DNA of 64,000 nt. It comes from Nothopassalora personata (lineage: Eukaryota > Ascomycota > Dothideomycetes > Mycosphaerellales > Mycosphaerellaceae). The notes below the pieces were generated by a model, which was not told the DNA's origin, ran no database searches, and saw nothing but the letters and a program-made list of their open reading frames with translations. Of this stretch, positions 46,991 through 59,903 are shown in pieces. The stretch spans positions 62,001 to 126,000 of the forward strand of contig CM066293.1 in assembly GCA_033816765.1 (NCBI GenBank), read 5' to 3'. Positions within the stretch are counted from its first letter, which is position 1; each line of letters opens with the position of its first letter. A program made the translations under genes and the position numbers.

Positions 46991-49329
46991 TCCGCTCTAT
47001 ACCTACCTTTTAAAAGTAATTAAAATAGTAAATACTAGTAATAGTGGTTTTTATCTACTTTATAGCTAATACCTCTTTATTTAATAGCTACATAAAGTCT
47101 ATTAACTAATATAGTCCTATAAGCTTTATAAAGGTAATACTGATTAAGGTAAAAAGACTTATATAGGGGTTTATAGTCTAAAGAATATACCTTCTTCTAT
47201 AGACTAGATAAATACCCTATTAATATACTAGATCTAAGTATATATAGGCTATAAGGTATAGGTCTACGTAATATCAAAGAGTTTATAAGACGTAGTATGA
47301 TTAGTTTAGAACCTTAATAAAGCTACGTAGTAAAGTATAAAGTAATATAAAATATTATAAGAGGATAGTATAAGTACCTTAATAAGATAGTATAAGTAGT
47401 AGTAGGAATAAGAGAATTTAGAATATTCTAGGAAGTTATATTTATAACTCTATAAAATAGCTTACTCTAGCTACTTTAGGCTAGTAGTAGCTTAGCGGTA
47501 CTTAATATAAGTTAGAGATATAGTATTGTATATAATGTAAAATTTAAAAGTTTGTATTATTACTAGAAGAGAAGCTAGATTATTAATTAGAAGGTATTAG
47601 ACATAAGCTATTATAAGTCTACTTCTAAGTAAAAAAATACCTACGTTATAGATATTATAGCATAGAAGGTTCTAGGTGTCTATAGGAGATATAATCTATT
47701 TGCCTTAGCAAACCTTAAAAACTCCTAGTTGTACCTAAGTACCGTAGGCTAAAATTTAGTTTATAGATATAGAGCTAGCCGTTATTCATGAATTGAATTA
47801 ATTTAGTTTAAAGACTATAACTTTCTCTATAGGTATTACTCTAAAGAGAAAATAAGTAGAGTACTAGCTATTATTATTATTATTGTTATTATTAATAAGT
47901 TTTAGGACCAAGACCTCTATGTATAGCTCTTTTATATATAGCTATATAATTAAGGATTATTTCTTACTAAGTAATCCCTTATAAAATAATATATATAGTG
48001 AAGCCCCTTTAATATAGGGAAAAGAGTACGATAAGCTTATATTAGCTAGCTACGTTAAAAATCTAAGTAGAGCGGATATTCTAAATAGGATTAAAGAAGT
48101 ACTAGCCTAGAATTAGCTATAGTTCTAGTCTAGCAAGTCTAGAGCGTTAGTTTATATTAGTTTCTAAGCTTTATATAGCTACTAAGCAAAGTGCTATTAG
48201 CTCTAAAGTAAATATAAACTACTATTCTTAGAAGTTACTATCTTAGTTGTAATTCTAAAATAGTACAATACTAGAGCTTCTAATTGTAGTACTATAAATT
48301 AATTTGTTATAGCCGTAGTAGGCAAGCGCTTAACTAATAGCCCCTAATGTACTTAGGTCTAGGTATTTTCTAATTAAATTAGAATCTTAAACACTCTAAG
48401 CGGTCTAGAAGTTAAGTTATAGAATAAAATAGAATAGTCTAGTTATAACTTCTTATAAATCTACCTTGAATTATAATTACGCCTACAAAATAGGTTATAA
48501 GGCGTAGAAGCTATCTATATAGGCACAAGTAACTGAGTAAGTCTACTACTCTTATAACTATTATATTAATTAACTATTGTCTCTAGTTTTTAACGACTTT
48601 ATTATAGCTGATAACGCTAGCTTCGGCTACAAACCTGCCTTTAATATAAAGATCTATGTCTAAGTAAAGTAATACCTATATATTAGGTTATATAGCGTAG
48701 CGTAGAACAATCTAAAAGTTTATAGTAAAACATAAATAGGAGTAGAATTAGTTAGTTAGATAGGCTTATTAGAAAGGAAGGTTATAGTAGTACCTAGCCT
48801 TAGTATAGTAGGATAGTCGTAGGAAATAGTAGGTATAAGAGGTAAATAGTAGTAAGAGTAGTAGAACTTACTTCGTTACTCTTACCTATCTAGTAGGCTA
48901 ATTCTACTCTTATTTATATTGGATTTATTAGTCTATAAGCATTATATAGCTACTTAGCAAAGTGCTCTTAGCTATAAAGTAGAGATAAACTACTATTCTT
49001 AGTAGTTACTATCTTAGTTACAATTCTAAGAAAGTAGAATACTAGAACTTTCGTTTATAACGCTATAAATAACTCGACTTTAGCTATAATAGGCTAGGAC
49101 CGGACTAGCGGCTCCTAACAAAGCTATAATATATTAGTTTATAGCTATATGAAAATCTAGAATGCTCTACGCGATATAGAAGTCGAGTTATAGAATTAAA
49201 TAGAATATTCTAGCTATAACCCTAAGGATTCCCTGCAATTTCATTACGCGCGCTATACCTAAAATAACGATACGTATAAGGTATATATAACTTAGTAACG
49301 CCCTATAGCTAATCCTAGTATACCTTCCT
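46991..49329. repeat. Cluster of degenerate LTR-like repeats
   Basis: Direct copies start at 48155 and 48926, with a diverged one near 47299. An inverted copy of the tail lies at about 48784-48915, ending where the direct copy at 48926 begins. An ATT/ATTG microsatellite is at 47870-47893. No coding sequence recognised. Confidence 0.5.
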
Positions 49330-50996
49330 AATTAGGAATCCGCCTTACTTACGGATCGCCTAATCTACCCCTTCTCTATTACTTACGTAAGGTACTCCTT
49401 TAAGGCCTCTAGCTTAGTTAAGGACTAGTAGTATAGCGGCTTAAAGGGGGCTTCTTTCCCTCTACGAGATTAATTATATACTTAACCCTATTGGGTATCT
49501 TACGCTTTACCTACTTATTAGGTACGTATATATCTCGGAAGTCTATAAACTCTTTAGGCTATAAAGGACCCTCTTCCTCGGATACTACTATAGTAATAAC
49601 CCGAATACTTATCGTATGTACCTACTTTAAGCTCTCGAGATCCTTAAGGAACTCGCGTACATTACGCTACTAAATCGTAGGCGTCTCGATACCGTAGAAC
49701 TACTAGTTATCCTTATCTACCTTTATAATCTAATTACGATACCGCTAGGGTCTTCCTAAAATTACTAACGGCCTACCTATAGGCGCTATATAGTAGATAG
49801 TATTACTTACGCGCTCTACTCCGATATTGTTAGCGAGTCGTACGTAAACCGTATAGGCGCCGTAGTAATACCCTTAGTCTTACGCGTACGACTCTAAATT
49901 CGGGAGCTTTATACTACTAATAGGCTATATCTAGTATTAGAGTATATACTCGTACGATACTAAGCTTAGATCCGCGCTATTATCTAGGAGAAACGTAGCC
50001 TTACGAAAGCCTTTACGCGTCTCGACTACGCCTTATAAGTAATACGCTAGACTTATATTAACTTACCTTAAGGGGTCTATATAGAAACCCGGACTTAGGA
50101 GCGACCTTTACCTAGTCCTCTACCTTTTCTCTATTTACCCTTCTTAGTTAAAGCCTCTATAGTCTCTAGCCTGCGAACCGCTTACGTATTATAGTCCTTC
50201 TATAGGTATCTACTTTAATACTCCGTCTTAAAGTAACCCCTCTTACTATAGTTATAGTATTCTACCCTTAACTTCTAGCTAGTTATAGACGAGTGTTAGG
50301 AACCGCTGTACGTTATCCCAACTGGGCTTGGATCTTTGCAGTGATGTCTCTGACTCGTTGAGAAGGTAGTGGTCCCAAACAGTATATGGTGTATACTTAA
50401 AATGAGTTGAGCACGAGGCTCCTATCTACTCGTAAAGAAGCGTCGTCTATATAGTGCCATGTCTTGGCGTGATCTGTCCTGCTCTGCCCTGAGCGAGTCT
50501 GATCAACTGATCAAGAGTGATCAGGACCGATCAGTCCTGATCGCTCTGTCACGTGACTCCCCAGGCATCCATGTCTGCAGCTTCGTCTGGTTTCCTGCTC
50601 CGTTGTCCAACCATTTGCACCGATAACACTGTTCCGTAACAACGAGCTACCGGCGTCTTACTACTAACTAGTACCCGAGGCGCCTAGTACTTAACTTAAC
50701 TTCTATTACTTTAGGTAATCGACCCGCTTATATATACCTTTAGCTTTACACTTACGACGCCTATACTACCCGTAGTCGTACCCTCCGCTACTACCTTAGC
50801 GCTTAGTACTTTTGATACGCGAGGCTAGGACTACTAGCTCTTCTCTAGTTGTAGGGATATTATAGTAGCTAATAATAGCGGACCGTAAGCGAGGCGTAAG
50901 CTTTACTAGTAGGTACCGTACGTATTATACTTTCGAGTAGTTACCTAACTAGTCCTCTATAATATCTAGCTTAGTCGCGAACTATCGTACTATTAA
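49330..50996 (-). mobile_element. Gypsy B fragment (protease-zinc knuckle region)
   Basis: Matches about 30600-31780 of Gypsy B in the same orientation. It includes the protease core near 49975 and the mutated zinc knuckle near 50225-50262. It is cut on the right by the Gypsy A-type LTR at 50997 and split by the solo LTR at 50294-50641. Independent RIP changes distinguish it from Gypsy B. Confidence 0.8.
50294..50641. mobile_element. Solo LTR, 348 bp, not RIP-mutated, with ACGAG duplication
   Basis: Starts TGTTAGGAACCGCTG and ends CTGTTCCGTAACA, so the ends are TG...CA with a short imperfect inverted repeat. The target duplication ACGAG lies at 50289-50293 and 50642-50646, and removing the insert restores the sequence seen at the matching site in Gypsy B (near 31423). 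CA and TG are abundant, unlike everything around. A cluster of TGATCA/GATCAG motifs and a CACGTG box occur at about 50500-50560. No internal region, hence a solo LTR. Confidence 0.88.
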
Positions 50997-51360
50997 TGTC
51001 TACTAACTACCCTATGTAGGCCTGTCCGAGTTGTGGTAGTATAGAGCGGCGCTTATGTAAGCAGGGGTATTTGCCGGTCCCGGGACCGTGAAATCAGGTC
51101 ACGTGACGAGCAGCGCAGTAGCTAAATAAATAAGAGGATTGGCGGACTTAAACCCCTATGCCCTCTACTCGAGAGGTATAAATTGAATTGTTTCCTCAAT
51201 GCTACGCTTACAATGCTTAACTACGCAGTATATATCTTAACAGCTATACTAGGTCCTGCTAGCTTACCTAAATGTCTAATTAAACTAAAATGAAATTAGG
51301 GCAAGTTAGACCTAAGGGACCCCCTCTAAACCTAAGGTTAACATAACCTATTAGTCGTTA
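50997..51360 (-). repeat. Gypsy A-type 3' LTR (364 bp, inverted)
   Basis: Plus-strand reading TGTCTACTAACTACCC to CCTATTAGTCGTTA is the inverse of 7414-7779; the last CA has become TA. The palindrome survives with one mismatch at 51074-51089. A CACGTG box follows (GTCACGTGAC near 51108). Confidence 0.88.
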
Positions 51361-51959
51361 ATATATCCTCCCCTATTACGAACCTGTCCTTAGGTTCTAA
51401 AGTAGTAAGCCCGGGCACTACAGGTGGCGCAGTTAGTTGCTATAAGCTAAGGTAGTCTTATAGTAGCACAATAGCTCACCCTATCATTTAGCTTAACATA
51501 TAAGATGTTAGGCAATCCTAGGGCCTACTAGCGACAGTTTGTAAAGATCGAAAGGATTCTTCTAATAGAGACCGTAATAGTAACGTTAATAATTGCGACT
51601 CGCGCCCGTCGCACTACGTTAACGTATGCTACGAAACTAGCGAGGGAATAGGCAGCCATGTTAGTATTAATCGAATAGGCTAGATGGTCGAATAATGCGA
51701 ACGCCATTTATAAAACAAGTGAGTGATAGTACTAGTAACCTAACAAATCTAAAGACGAGTCTATTGCGTAGCTAGAAAGTTAGTTAAGGGAAGATAAGTA
51801 ACTATAAGAAACAAGTAAGATCTAAGGACTAGAAGCACCCGTACCCGAAGCATTAACTAGAACTAGAACTAGAATTAGAACTAGAAACCAGTACCTATAG
51901 GCTACAGCTATAGCCGGAAAATCAACTAGAAACTAGGAGCCTATAAACCCGCACTAACT
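51361..51959. other. Segment between the LTR and the extra ORF
   Basis: Holds a purine tract (minus strand) and a hexamer repeat at 51855-51884 (five AACTAG-type units). A plus-strand frame, about 51560-51960, is open apart from TAG and TGA and reads QYLWATAIAGKSTRN-like sequence; it could be coding but nothing supports a family. Confidence 0.4.
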
Positions 51960-54538
51960 ACTTAGTTCCACTTATTCTTATACAACTCCTTTATCTAGAC
52001 CTACTCGTTATCGTAGCTAACACTAGTCTTATTAGACGCGTCCCTAAGCGGCTAGTTAGTAAAGTTCCTATAGTAGTTACGGAAGAAGCTCTCATCGCGC
52101 CCTTCGCTTATAAAGCATAGCTGCTCGAGAGTAGTAACTAAGCTAAGCTACTTATCTATTAATTTTATAGCTCGGACGCGCTACTTATATATCTTCTTAT
52201 AGAAGAGCTCCGAGTCTAGGCGAACCGCAGCATTAAGCTACTTTCTAGCATTAAGGATAACTTCGTTATCGTTCTAAGACTTTAAACCCGCTAGGGTATC
52301 GGATAGAGGGCTAATGCTACTAAGGTGTACGCCCGTAGGGAAAGGATAACCGGGTACTAGGCGTCGATACTTAAACCCTACAGCGCTCTTACTCGGCGTC
52401 TTAAAGTTACGATAGAGGTCTATTACCTAGTGCATGCTCTAGCTTCGCTAGAGTTTAAGATAGTTATCGTCGCGGATCTCGATAAAGTAAGGGTTAATCT
52501 AACGTAGCGTCTTCTTATGTGCGGCCTTCCTTATTAGAACGCCTATAGTAGTTACCCGCATTTGCCTAGCGCTTAGATCCTCTCTAAACTAGCTAATGCG
52601 GTTTTTACTTAGGTAATTCTAAACCCTAACCGAGAAGAAACGCTTAAATCGGCCGTCTTCTACGTAGTCGTTATTCCGGCACTACTAGATAAACTCTATA
52701 GCATTCTCTTACTTATAAAAACCGTGTAAAAACTCCAGCCTACTAGTGCCCTCTAAGTTAAGAGAGTATAGCATGTTAAGCCAGTTACTAGTCTAGTAGT
52801 TTTCAACTTCGAGGTTTAAGTCAACCCTAGCATGCTGCACTATAGCGTTCGCATTACCCCCCTAATGAGCCCTATTAAAGCTAAAAATCGTAGGCCTAGG
52901 GAAGGAGATAAACCGAGTATAGTGTTAAGGGTATAGTGCTACTTATAAGAGCTATAGCCCGGGGTCTTATCGTATAATCTATTAGCTTAGAGAATACTAT
53001 ATGTTCTAGTAGACGCCGCCGTTACTAACCTTGTTTAATTCTCGTAGGTACTATTGGTACACGTTGAATTCTCGACTTATTATCTCCCTAACTGTTTTAA
53101 CCCGCGGCGCTAGTTTAGCGTTATTATACTAGTATAGCATATTGCTATTAATATAGGTACCGGTACTATTAAGATCGGCTTAGTTAGCTTTATTAATGCC
53201 GAATTTGTCGAGGATCTAGTTATAGTTAGTATGCGTAACGATACTACTCGTAGTACCGACTTTACCTTAAACGCGGAGGTAGCTAAGCGGGTTAATAGTC
53301 TTCTAACTACGCTTGTTAGGGCGAAACCACGACCCATTATTTACCTTAATAGCTGAAAAACTCTTACCTTTAAAGAGCTAGTCTTAGACCTTAAGCGCGC
53401 GCTTATATAGGGTATTAGCGGTAATACCGGGATTCGTAACGAAGTAGAGGGCCTTATAGTAGAAATCTCGAATATGCTAATCGCACATTATAGCGCTAAC
53501 CTTACTATCCCTCTTCAGAACCTACGAGACAGTATGTTTGAGTATCTTAAGGCCCGCTATCCGGTACTTAGGTAGCTAGTTAATGCTATCTACATTAATC
53601 GAGTTTCTAAACTTAACGCTATAGTACCGCTTATTGTAGGTGTAGTTAGCGCGCTTAATCTAGAGAGCCTTGTCTTCTTATAGGATCTAATCCTTAAAGA
53701 CTAATATATCTCTAATTATAGCCGAAGGTAACATAGTGAGTATCGGATTGCTATTCTTAGTTAAGGCCGGAGTAGATCGTAGGGTACTAACCGGTGTACC
53801 TAGCGGACTGCCCTCGCGTATAGGTACGCCGTCTAGCGTTCGGTTAGGCGAGGATCGAGTAGGCGCAGTTATGCCCTTACCTATGCTCTCGCCTATACGG
53901 AGCTACTTAAGTCGACTCGACTTACGACCGCCTCTCGATAGGACTATAGGCTAGGTAGAAGCTAGTAGTAGAGTTAGCGTAGTACTCTTTATACGTCCTT
54001 TGCCTTTACTACCCGGTAGTAGCTAACGTAGCTAAGGCTATTGCTAGCTAGATGGTTTAGGTTAATCTATACTGTCCTCTAGGGACGCGGACTTCTTAGT
54101 AATAGTACCCTCTATAAAGTATAGAAGGCCATCCTTATAGACGGCTAGGCGGTGTCTTCTAATAATCTCCCTACTCTTAGCCGACTACGGATTAATGCTA
54201 CGTGCTTTAGCCTCCCTATCGCACCGGGTAAGATTACTAGGCTCTAGAATTTGCTTACGATCTATACCCTTACGGCCGATCCTTATACGCTAGATTAATA
54301 CCCTCTAAATTCTACTAATAGCCCTACTATAGTCTAGGTACTTATTAATAAAGGCCGTGAACTAGCGGCGCCCGCTGTTAGTACTATAAAGCTCGGAGAT
54401 AACGCGTCGATTAAGAATCTTATTGTCTATCTACTATAGCTAGTAGCGGGTAAGCGTAGCTCGAAGAGTCTTCTCTCGGTCCCGAATCTCTAAACCGGTC
54501 TTGCGAATCTTGCCGACGATAGGAAATAAGACATTAAG
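51960..54538 (-). pseudogene. Extra large ORF of Gypsy A-type element 2, main part (unknown)
   Basis: A single minus-strand frame can be followed for about 850 codons, broken only by RIP-type stops. Readable blocks: CDREAKARSINP near 54200; WHIRDFYYKALYFVTNPG (first W is TAG) near 53480; FGINKAN and DLNSTGTYINSN near 53180; RVDLNLEVENY near 52830; FYKKIYK and EQLCFISEGRDESFFRNYY near 52100. It is Trp-, Tyr- and Arg-rich and longer than a normal gag. The frame is continuous with 60149-60560 across Copia 2. No family recognised; a gag-like or captured protein are both possible. It ends near ELYKNKWN at about 51965. Confidence 0.45.
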
Positions 54539-54785
54539 TGTTAAGTTAAGACCTAACAGGATACGTAGTTAGCAGCGGAGTAGAGTAAGAGATTAATCTT
54601 TAACTGGCTAACAGCCACAGGGTATGCAGCAATATATTAGGAACCAATGCGTTAATTATGTTAGATGTCTATCTAAGCTAAAGGGGAGAGAAGGTGTCTT
54701 CCGATAAGCTGAGTTATCGTGGATGCCTTAGGCTATTAGATCACAACCTAACTATTAGCTCCCCTTAAGATGCTACATCTTAACA
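54539..54785 (-). repeat. Copia 2 left LTR (3' LTR)
   Basis: TGTTAAGTTAAGACC to CTACATCTTAACA. A purine tract (minus strand, GATAAGTAGGAG) adjoins it at 54786-54797. Confidence 0.92.
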
Positions 54786-54999
54786 CTCCTACTTATCTCA
54801 AATAGGAGGTTATAGTCTACTCTTCTCCTATTAGTAGTATTTAGACCTCTATAACAGGTTGAGCTAGCTCACAAACCTCTAGAAGTATAGACTAGTCTTT
54901 AGCTTTATAAACCTATCTACAACTATCTTAGATGTTAGGGTGTACTTAACAGTAATAAGCCTTCTCTACTAAAGTTTCCTAACAGTATTGTAGGCAATG

Positions 55000-57900
55000 T
55001 TAATGTACTTTGACTTATTATGAATATGTGTATCCCTTACTAGGGTAAGGGCAGCTTAGTTATTACCTCTTAATTGGACTAGTCTTAAGCTTAACATAGT
55101 CTCCTAGTTTCTAGTGATCCTTAGTTAATAGGAACAGTCTCCTACTAACTCTAGACAGTCTATCTCCCTTAGCAGTGAAGCTAGGAATTAGGATTGCTTT
55201 GCATATGTATTTATAGCTATGTATTTAGCTTCTATTGTAGATGTTGCTATAGACTTTTGCTTCTTGCTTATCTAGGAGACTAGTGCCCTATAGAGGAAGA
55301 AGACATACCTAAGGATAGAGACTCTGTCTACTTTGTCTATTGCATAATTAGAGTTATAGTATCTAACTAGGCATCCTTCTCTATACCTAGAGAAGACAAG
55401 GCTAAGATTAGGATATGACCTTAGATATCTTGTAATCTTCTTTAAAGCCTTTATATAGTAGGTAGATAGGTCACTTACAAATAAGCTTATCCTTCCTAGG
55501 GCAAAAGCAATGTCTGGCCTTGTAATTGTTACTAGCTATATCTATATACTATTAATACTCTAGTACTCTGCCTTGTTACACCTCTTATCTATGTAGCTTA
55601 AAGGTTTAAGAGCCTTATAACTGTCTATAGGTGAGTGTATAGGTGCTGCCTTCTTATAGTTCATCCCTATCTTAGTAAGGTTGTCCCTAACAAAGTGTCC
55701 CTAGTTAAGTTTTAGGATTCCTCTCCTCCTGTCCCTTGTGACTCTTATGCTAAGGATCTTTTTAGGTTCACTAAGATCTTTAATCTTAAAGACTTTGCCA
55801 AGTTCTCTTTTAAATTAGAGAACATCTATTAACTTTAGTGTAGCAATTGGAATGTTATCTACATATGTGAGAATTATAATCTCTTTTTCCTTATAAATAA
55901 GTAGGCATAGATCTACCTCTAACTGTATAAATCTAATCTCTCTAAGCTTTAACATATAGAGTTGATTCCAATCTCTAGCTACTTGCTTAAGTCTATATAA
56001 GCTTTTAAGGATCTTGAACACTATGTTTAGTAGAAGCTTAACTCCTAGTAGTAGTAATATGAAGATGTCTTTATAGAGGGTGCTTTCTATAAACGCATTG
56101 TTTACATCTACTTAGTAAAGGTAGAGATCATTCTTGCACATAATAGCTATAAACACCCTAAGGGTATCCTATCTAACTGTAGGCGTAAATGTCTCTATAA
56201 AGTTAACACTAAACTTCTATAAAAAGTCCCTTATAACTAGCCTAGCCTTGAACTTTTTAATGGCTCTACTAATGCTTCTTTTAACATTAAAGACCTATCT
56301 TAACGTAACTAAGTTTACTCCTTTTAGTAGAACAGCATTCTCCTAGGTGTTGTTGCTCTATAGAGCATCTAGCTCCTTCTAGATTGCTTCCTTCTAAAGG
56401 TGTCCCCATTTCTTGTTATTTATAGCATCCTTGTAGGACTTTAGAATTAGGATCTCTTGCTTATATACAATAACTTCTGTAGTTGCTATAAAGGCCATCT
56501 CCTTAACTTCTTCTAGGAATTCACTATCCTATAGTACTGAATCATCTACTAATTGCATAGCTATAAAGAAAGCTTAGTAGTAAGCAGCAAGGTTCTCTAA
56601 GAGGTCTATTGCTTCTCCTACTTCAGTAGCTGGTTTAGGTATAGGGACCATAGATCTTAGGGCTTTCTGTTTCCATTCATAGCCCTTAACATTATGGTTA
56701 GCCCTCCTCTTACTAAGGGATGATCTAAGAGTAGTCACTTGTGTCCTAGTAACATTCTTTTCCTAGAGATCTAGTAAGCCCCTAATTAGCTCATCGATTT
56801 TCTAAAATTCCCCTACATCCTTTAGAGGCTAGGGAAGTTGCACAAACAGCTTTCTTAGCTAGGCTGTTACTAGGCTGCTCTGCTAAATGATTGAATAGTG
56901 AACAGGTTGCTCTAAGGATATGTCCTTCCTTAGCCTCCCTAAGGGTCTCCTAGCTAGTGTATTGCTTAATAGATTCAATTTTGTAACATTGAGATCTATA
57001 TTACCTCTAGGTTAGTCCTTAAAGAAGTCTATATGTGTGTGTTGTTTAACAGCTTTTATGTCTAGTTCCTAAAAGAGCTAGGCCTTAGCTATGTTTTTAA
57101 CGTATCTAATAAACACTGCTTCTTTACCTCTATTTATTAGTTTATCACTTCTTGCCTATTAAGGCTAGGATCTTATGTCTATGTAGACAATAGCTTTGTA
57201 TCCCTAAACCTTTAAATGGTTGATAGTTGGCTTAATACTATTAAAGGCTTTATCTAGTGAAACCTTGAACCTATTATAGTCTAGACTATTTAGTAGTTTG
57301 TTCCTTATGTAGGTTTAGGCTTCTAGTGCTTTAGGCTAGAATTCAATTAGCATCTTGGCCTCTTTAAGCATTGCCCTTATAGAGTCTTCTAAGGTTTGTA
57401 TTGACCTTTTAACTAGTCCATTTTAGAGCGAGTTGTATGCCTTAGTATGCTCTAGCCTAATTCCTAAATCCTTCTCCTACTGCTTAACTAATGCAATAAG
57501 TTCCCTTATATTGTTAAGCCTAACTGCTTTTAACTGTACTAAGGATTTCCTCTCTACCTTAATCTTCTAGTTCTAGAGAGCAACTAAAGCATCTTCTCTT
57601 TTCTTAAGAGGACAGGTCTACTTTTTTCTAGAGAAGTTGTTAATAATCTTAAGCTAGTATTTGAACCCTAGCCTTAATGTTAGCAGTAGACTATATATGT
57701 TAATAGATACAAGGGCAAGTCTTTTAGGTCTTCTCTTAGTAACTTTGCCTTTATACTTCTTTATCTTTGCTATTAAACACACTCTACACTAGTAGAAGCT
57801 ATCCCTAGGAATAGGAATAGGTTCTTTTAAGTCTATTACCTTATAAAGATTCTAGAGCAAGTTCTTCCTAAAGTGTGCAAATCTTCTATGCTAAAGCTCC

Positions 57901-59440
57901 TACTGTTTTAGGTTAGTCTCTAATTCAGCAGTTATAAAGGCATTCTCTATTAGTGGTGCACATAATAAGTGATATGCCCTTTCTTATAGTAGAGGAGAAA
58001 TCTCATTAATGAATGGAACCCCCCTAAGGAGCCTTGTCTAGACAATAGTTTAGCTAGAGGGGGATACAAGAGAAAATGAAGGAGGTTAGATACTAAACTG
58101 CTTGCTAAACTGGTTCTAAGAAACTAGGTTTACCCCTAGCTTAGGTACAAGTAGAACATCTTCTAAAACAACTTTTCTACTAGATCTCCTACTTATCTCT
58201 GCAGTCCTAATATAAGTGGCTAACAAATGCCTACCTCCTACTTTGATCTATTTCTTCTTTATTAAGGGAGTCATAGATCTAAAGAGGCAGTTCTAGTTAG
58301 TTATATAGGATAAAGCATAAGAATTAAGTAACTACTCTAATAAGGGGAACTTGCCTTAGACTTCTGTAGTTAAGTAAGCTACTTTATTATACTTATTATT
58401 ATTAGACATTGTCTTCTAGGATGAGTTGTATAAGTTAGGTAGCTCTTAGGTAGAGAAACCTTTCCTAGTCTTCCTTGTTTTAGAGGAAGGAGACTAGGCC
58501 TAGTTCTTCTAGAGTAATAGCATATTAGAGCTAAGTTTCTTTACTATTTTCTTAAGTTCCTCTATAGAGGACTTCTCTCTTAGTGTTCTTCTTAAAGATA
58601 GTAGTAGAGATCTTCTCTTCTTAATATATGTTGTATTCTAGGAGGATAATGCTTAGGAATAAGATCTAAGGACCTTCTTTGCCTTAGAGAGACTAGGGCA
58701 GTCCTTAATAAGATGGTCCTTCTTATAGAGAAGGTAGGAAAGTAATCTTACCTAACCTAAGGGCCTAACCTAGGTGGCTGCTATACTATACTTAGCCTTA
58801 GAGGGATCAATCTAGCCTCTTAAGCCTTAAGGATCTTTAAGGTCCTTTTATAATCTATCTTTAGCTGAGCTATAATAGTATCCCTAGCTATATAGTAGTT
58901 AGGTAGCAATAAGCTTAAAAGCTAGGTCATTCTTACATTAGCTTTCCTATAGTGCTAGCCCTCTAGGTCAACATTAGCAATCCTCCTTCTAAGAGACACT
59001 AGGTGTGCCTATGCAGATCTAATAGTGAACTCTTTACTTATCTTAAAGTTCATAAACTGTTTTGTGAGCTTATATGTATAGGTTAGCAACACCTAGCTGT
59101 ACTTGTTCTAGAGATGCACCTATATCTTAGTAGCTTTTCTAGATTCGCAAGAGCCCTTAAGCTTAAATTCATCTTCTTCTATAATCCTACTTAGGATACT
59201 AAAGCTATAAGCTGCATTTTGTTTTGTCTATGTTAGTGTATTAAGAATCTCTTTAATCTTAGTCTCTTCCTAGAGTTTTAGGTTCTTACCCTTAATGTTG
59301 TTAAATGACACTTCTAATAGGTTATTAATTGTAAAGAATGCTAACTAGCTCTCTATCTTGTATCTCTAAAGGTTGAACTATCTCTTCTAGTTGTCTCTCC
59401 TAAGAATTGGGATTTTGCTTCCCTTCTCTTCTCCTTTCTC
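55000..59440 (-). pseudogene. Copia 2 gag-pol, interrupted by RIP stops
   Basis: Minus-strand landmarks: the RT end in the open block 56021-55815 with SLYRLKQVARDWNQL and LTYVDNIPIA, the YVDD box now YVDN at 55854-55865; RNase H at about 55400-55170 with KKQKSIATSTIEAKYIAI. The integrase and gag regions lie further right (about 57000-58000 and 58700-59440) but are read less clearly. In-frame stops are mostly TAG. Only remnants are open; no intact product. Confidence 0.82.
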
Positions 59441-59884
59441 TTAGTGTGAATCTATAATAAATTGAATATAATAAAACAAGGTCTATATGCTTCAAAGTCG
59501 TGGCTTAGGTCCTACTAAGGCTTTTAGTATAGAATAGTAAGGTTCGTAGGTGTAGATACTAAGGCCTACTTAGTAGGGTAAAGAAAGAGCGGTGTAGTCT
59601 CGGAGCTAGGACACAGGTCTGTCTCTCCTAGTAGAGTTCTAAATGACTTACTTGAAGTCCTTCTTAATAGTATCTCGATGCAGTTCTACCTACAGAGTGT
59701 CTTTAAGGTATTGGCTTATAGTAAGCCGTATAGAGTCCTTTTCTAGATTACCTATCACTTAGTATTAAACCAAGCTCCTTAATAGGATAGATAGGGTAGA
59801 CTTCTGCTTCCTAGATGTTTTCTACTATAATAGTAAGGGATACAAGTAACCTGTACTAATATAGGTTGCTCTTACTCCTGCACA

Positions 59885-59903
59885 AACCCGGGCTTATAAC
59901 CTG
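59885..59903 (-). other. Copia 2 primer-binding site (initiator tRNA anticodon-arm type)
   Basis: On the minus strand CAGGTTATAAGCCCGGGT directly follows the 5' LTR, identical over this length to the site of Copia 1 although the two LTRs are unrelated. Confidence 0.75.

Noticed and set aside
51401..51420. AAGCCCGGGCAC resembling the copia primer site
   Set aside because: Only about 10 bases match, around a CCCGGG palindrome, and no LTR end adjoins it.
53110..53337. Open minus-strand frame of 75 codons
   Set aside because: It is in a different frame from the long extra ORF covering the same bases and has no motif; best seen as a shadow.
53736..53954. Open plus-strand frame of 72 codons
   Set aside because: It overlaps the minus-strand extra ORF and has Leu/Arg-rich composition typical of an antisense shadow.
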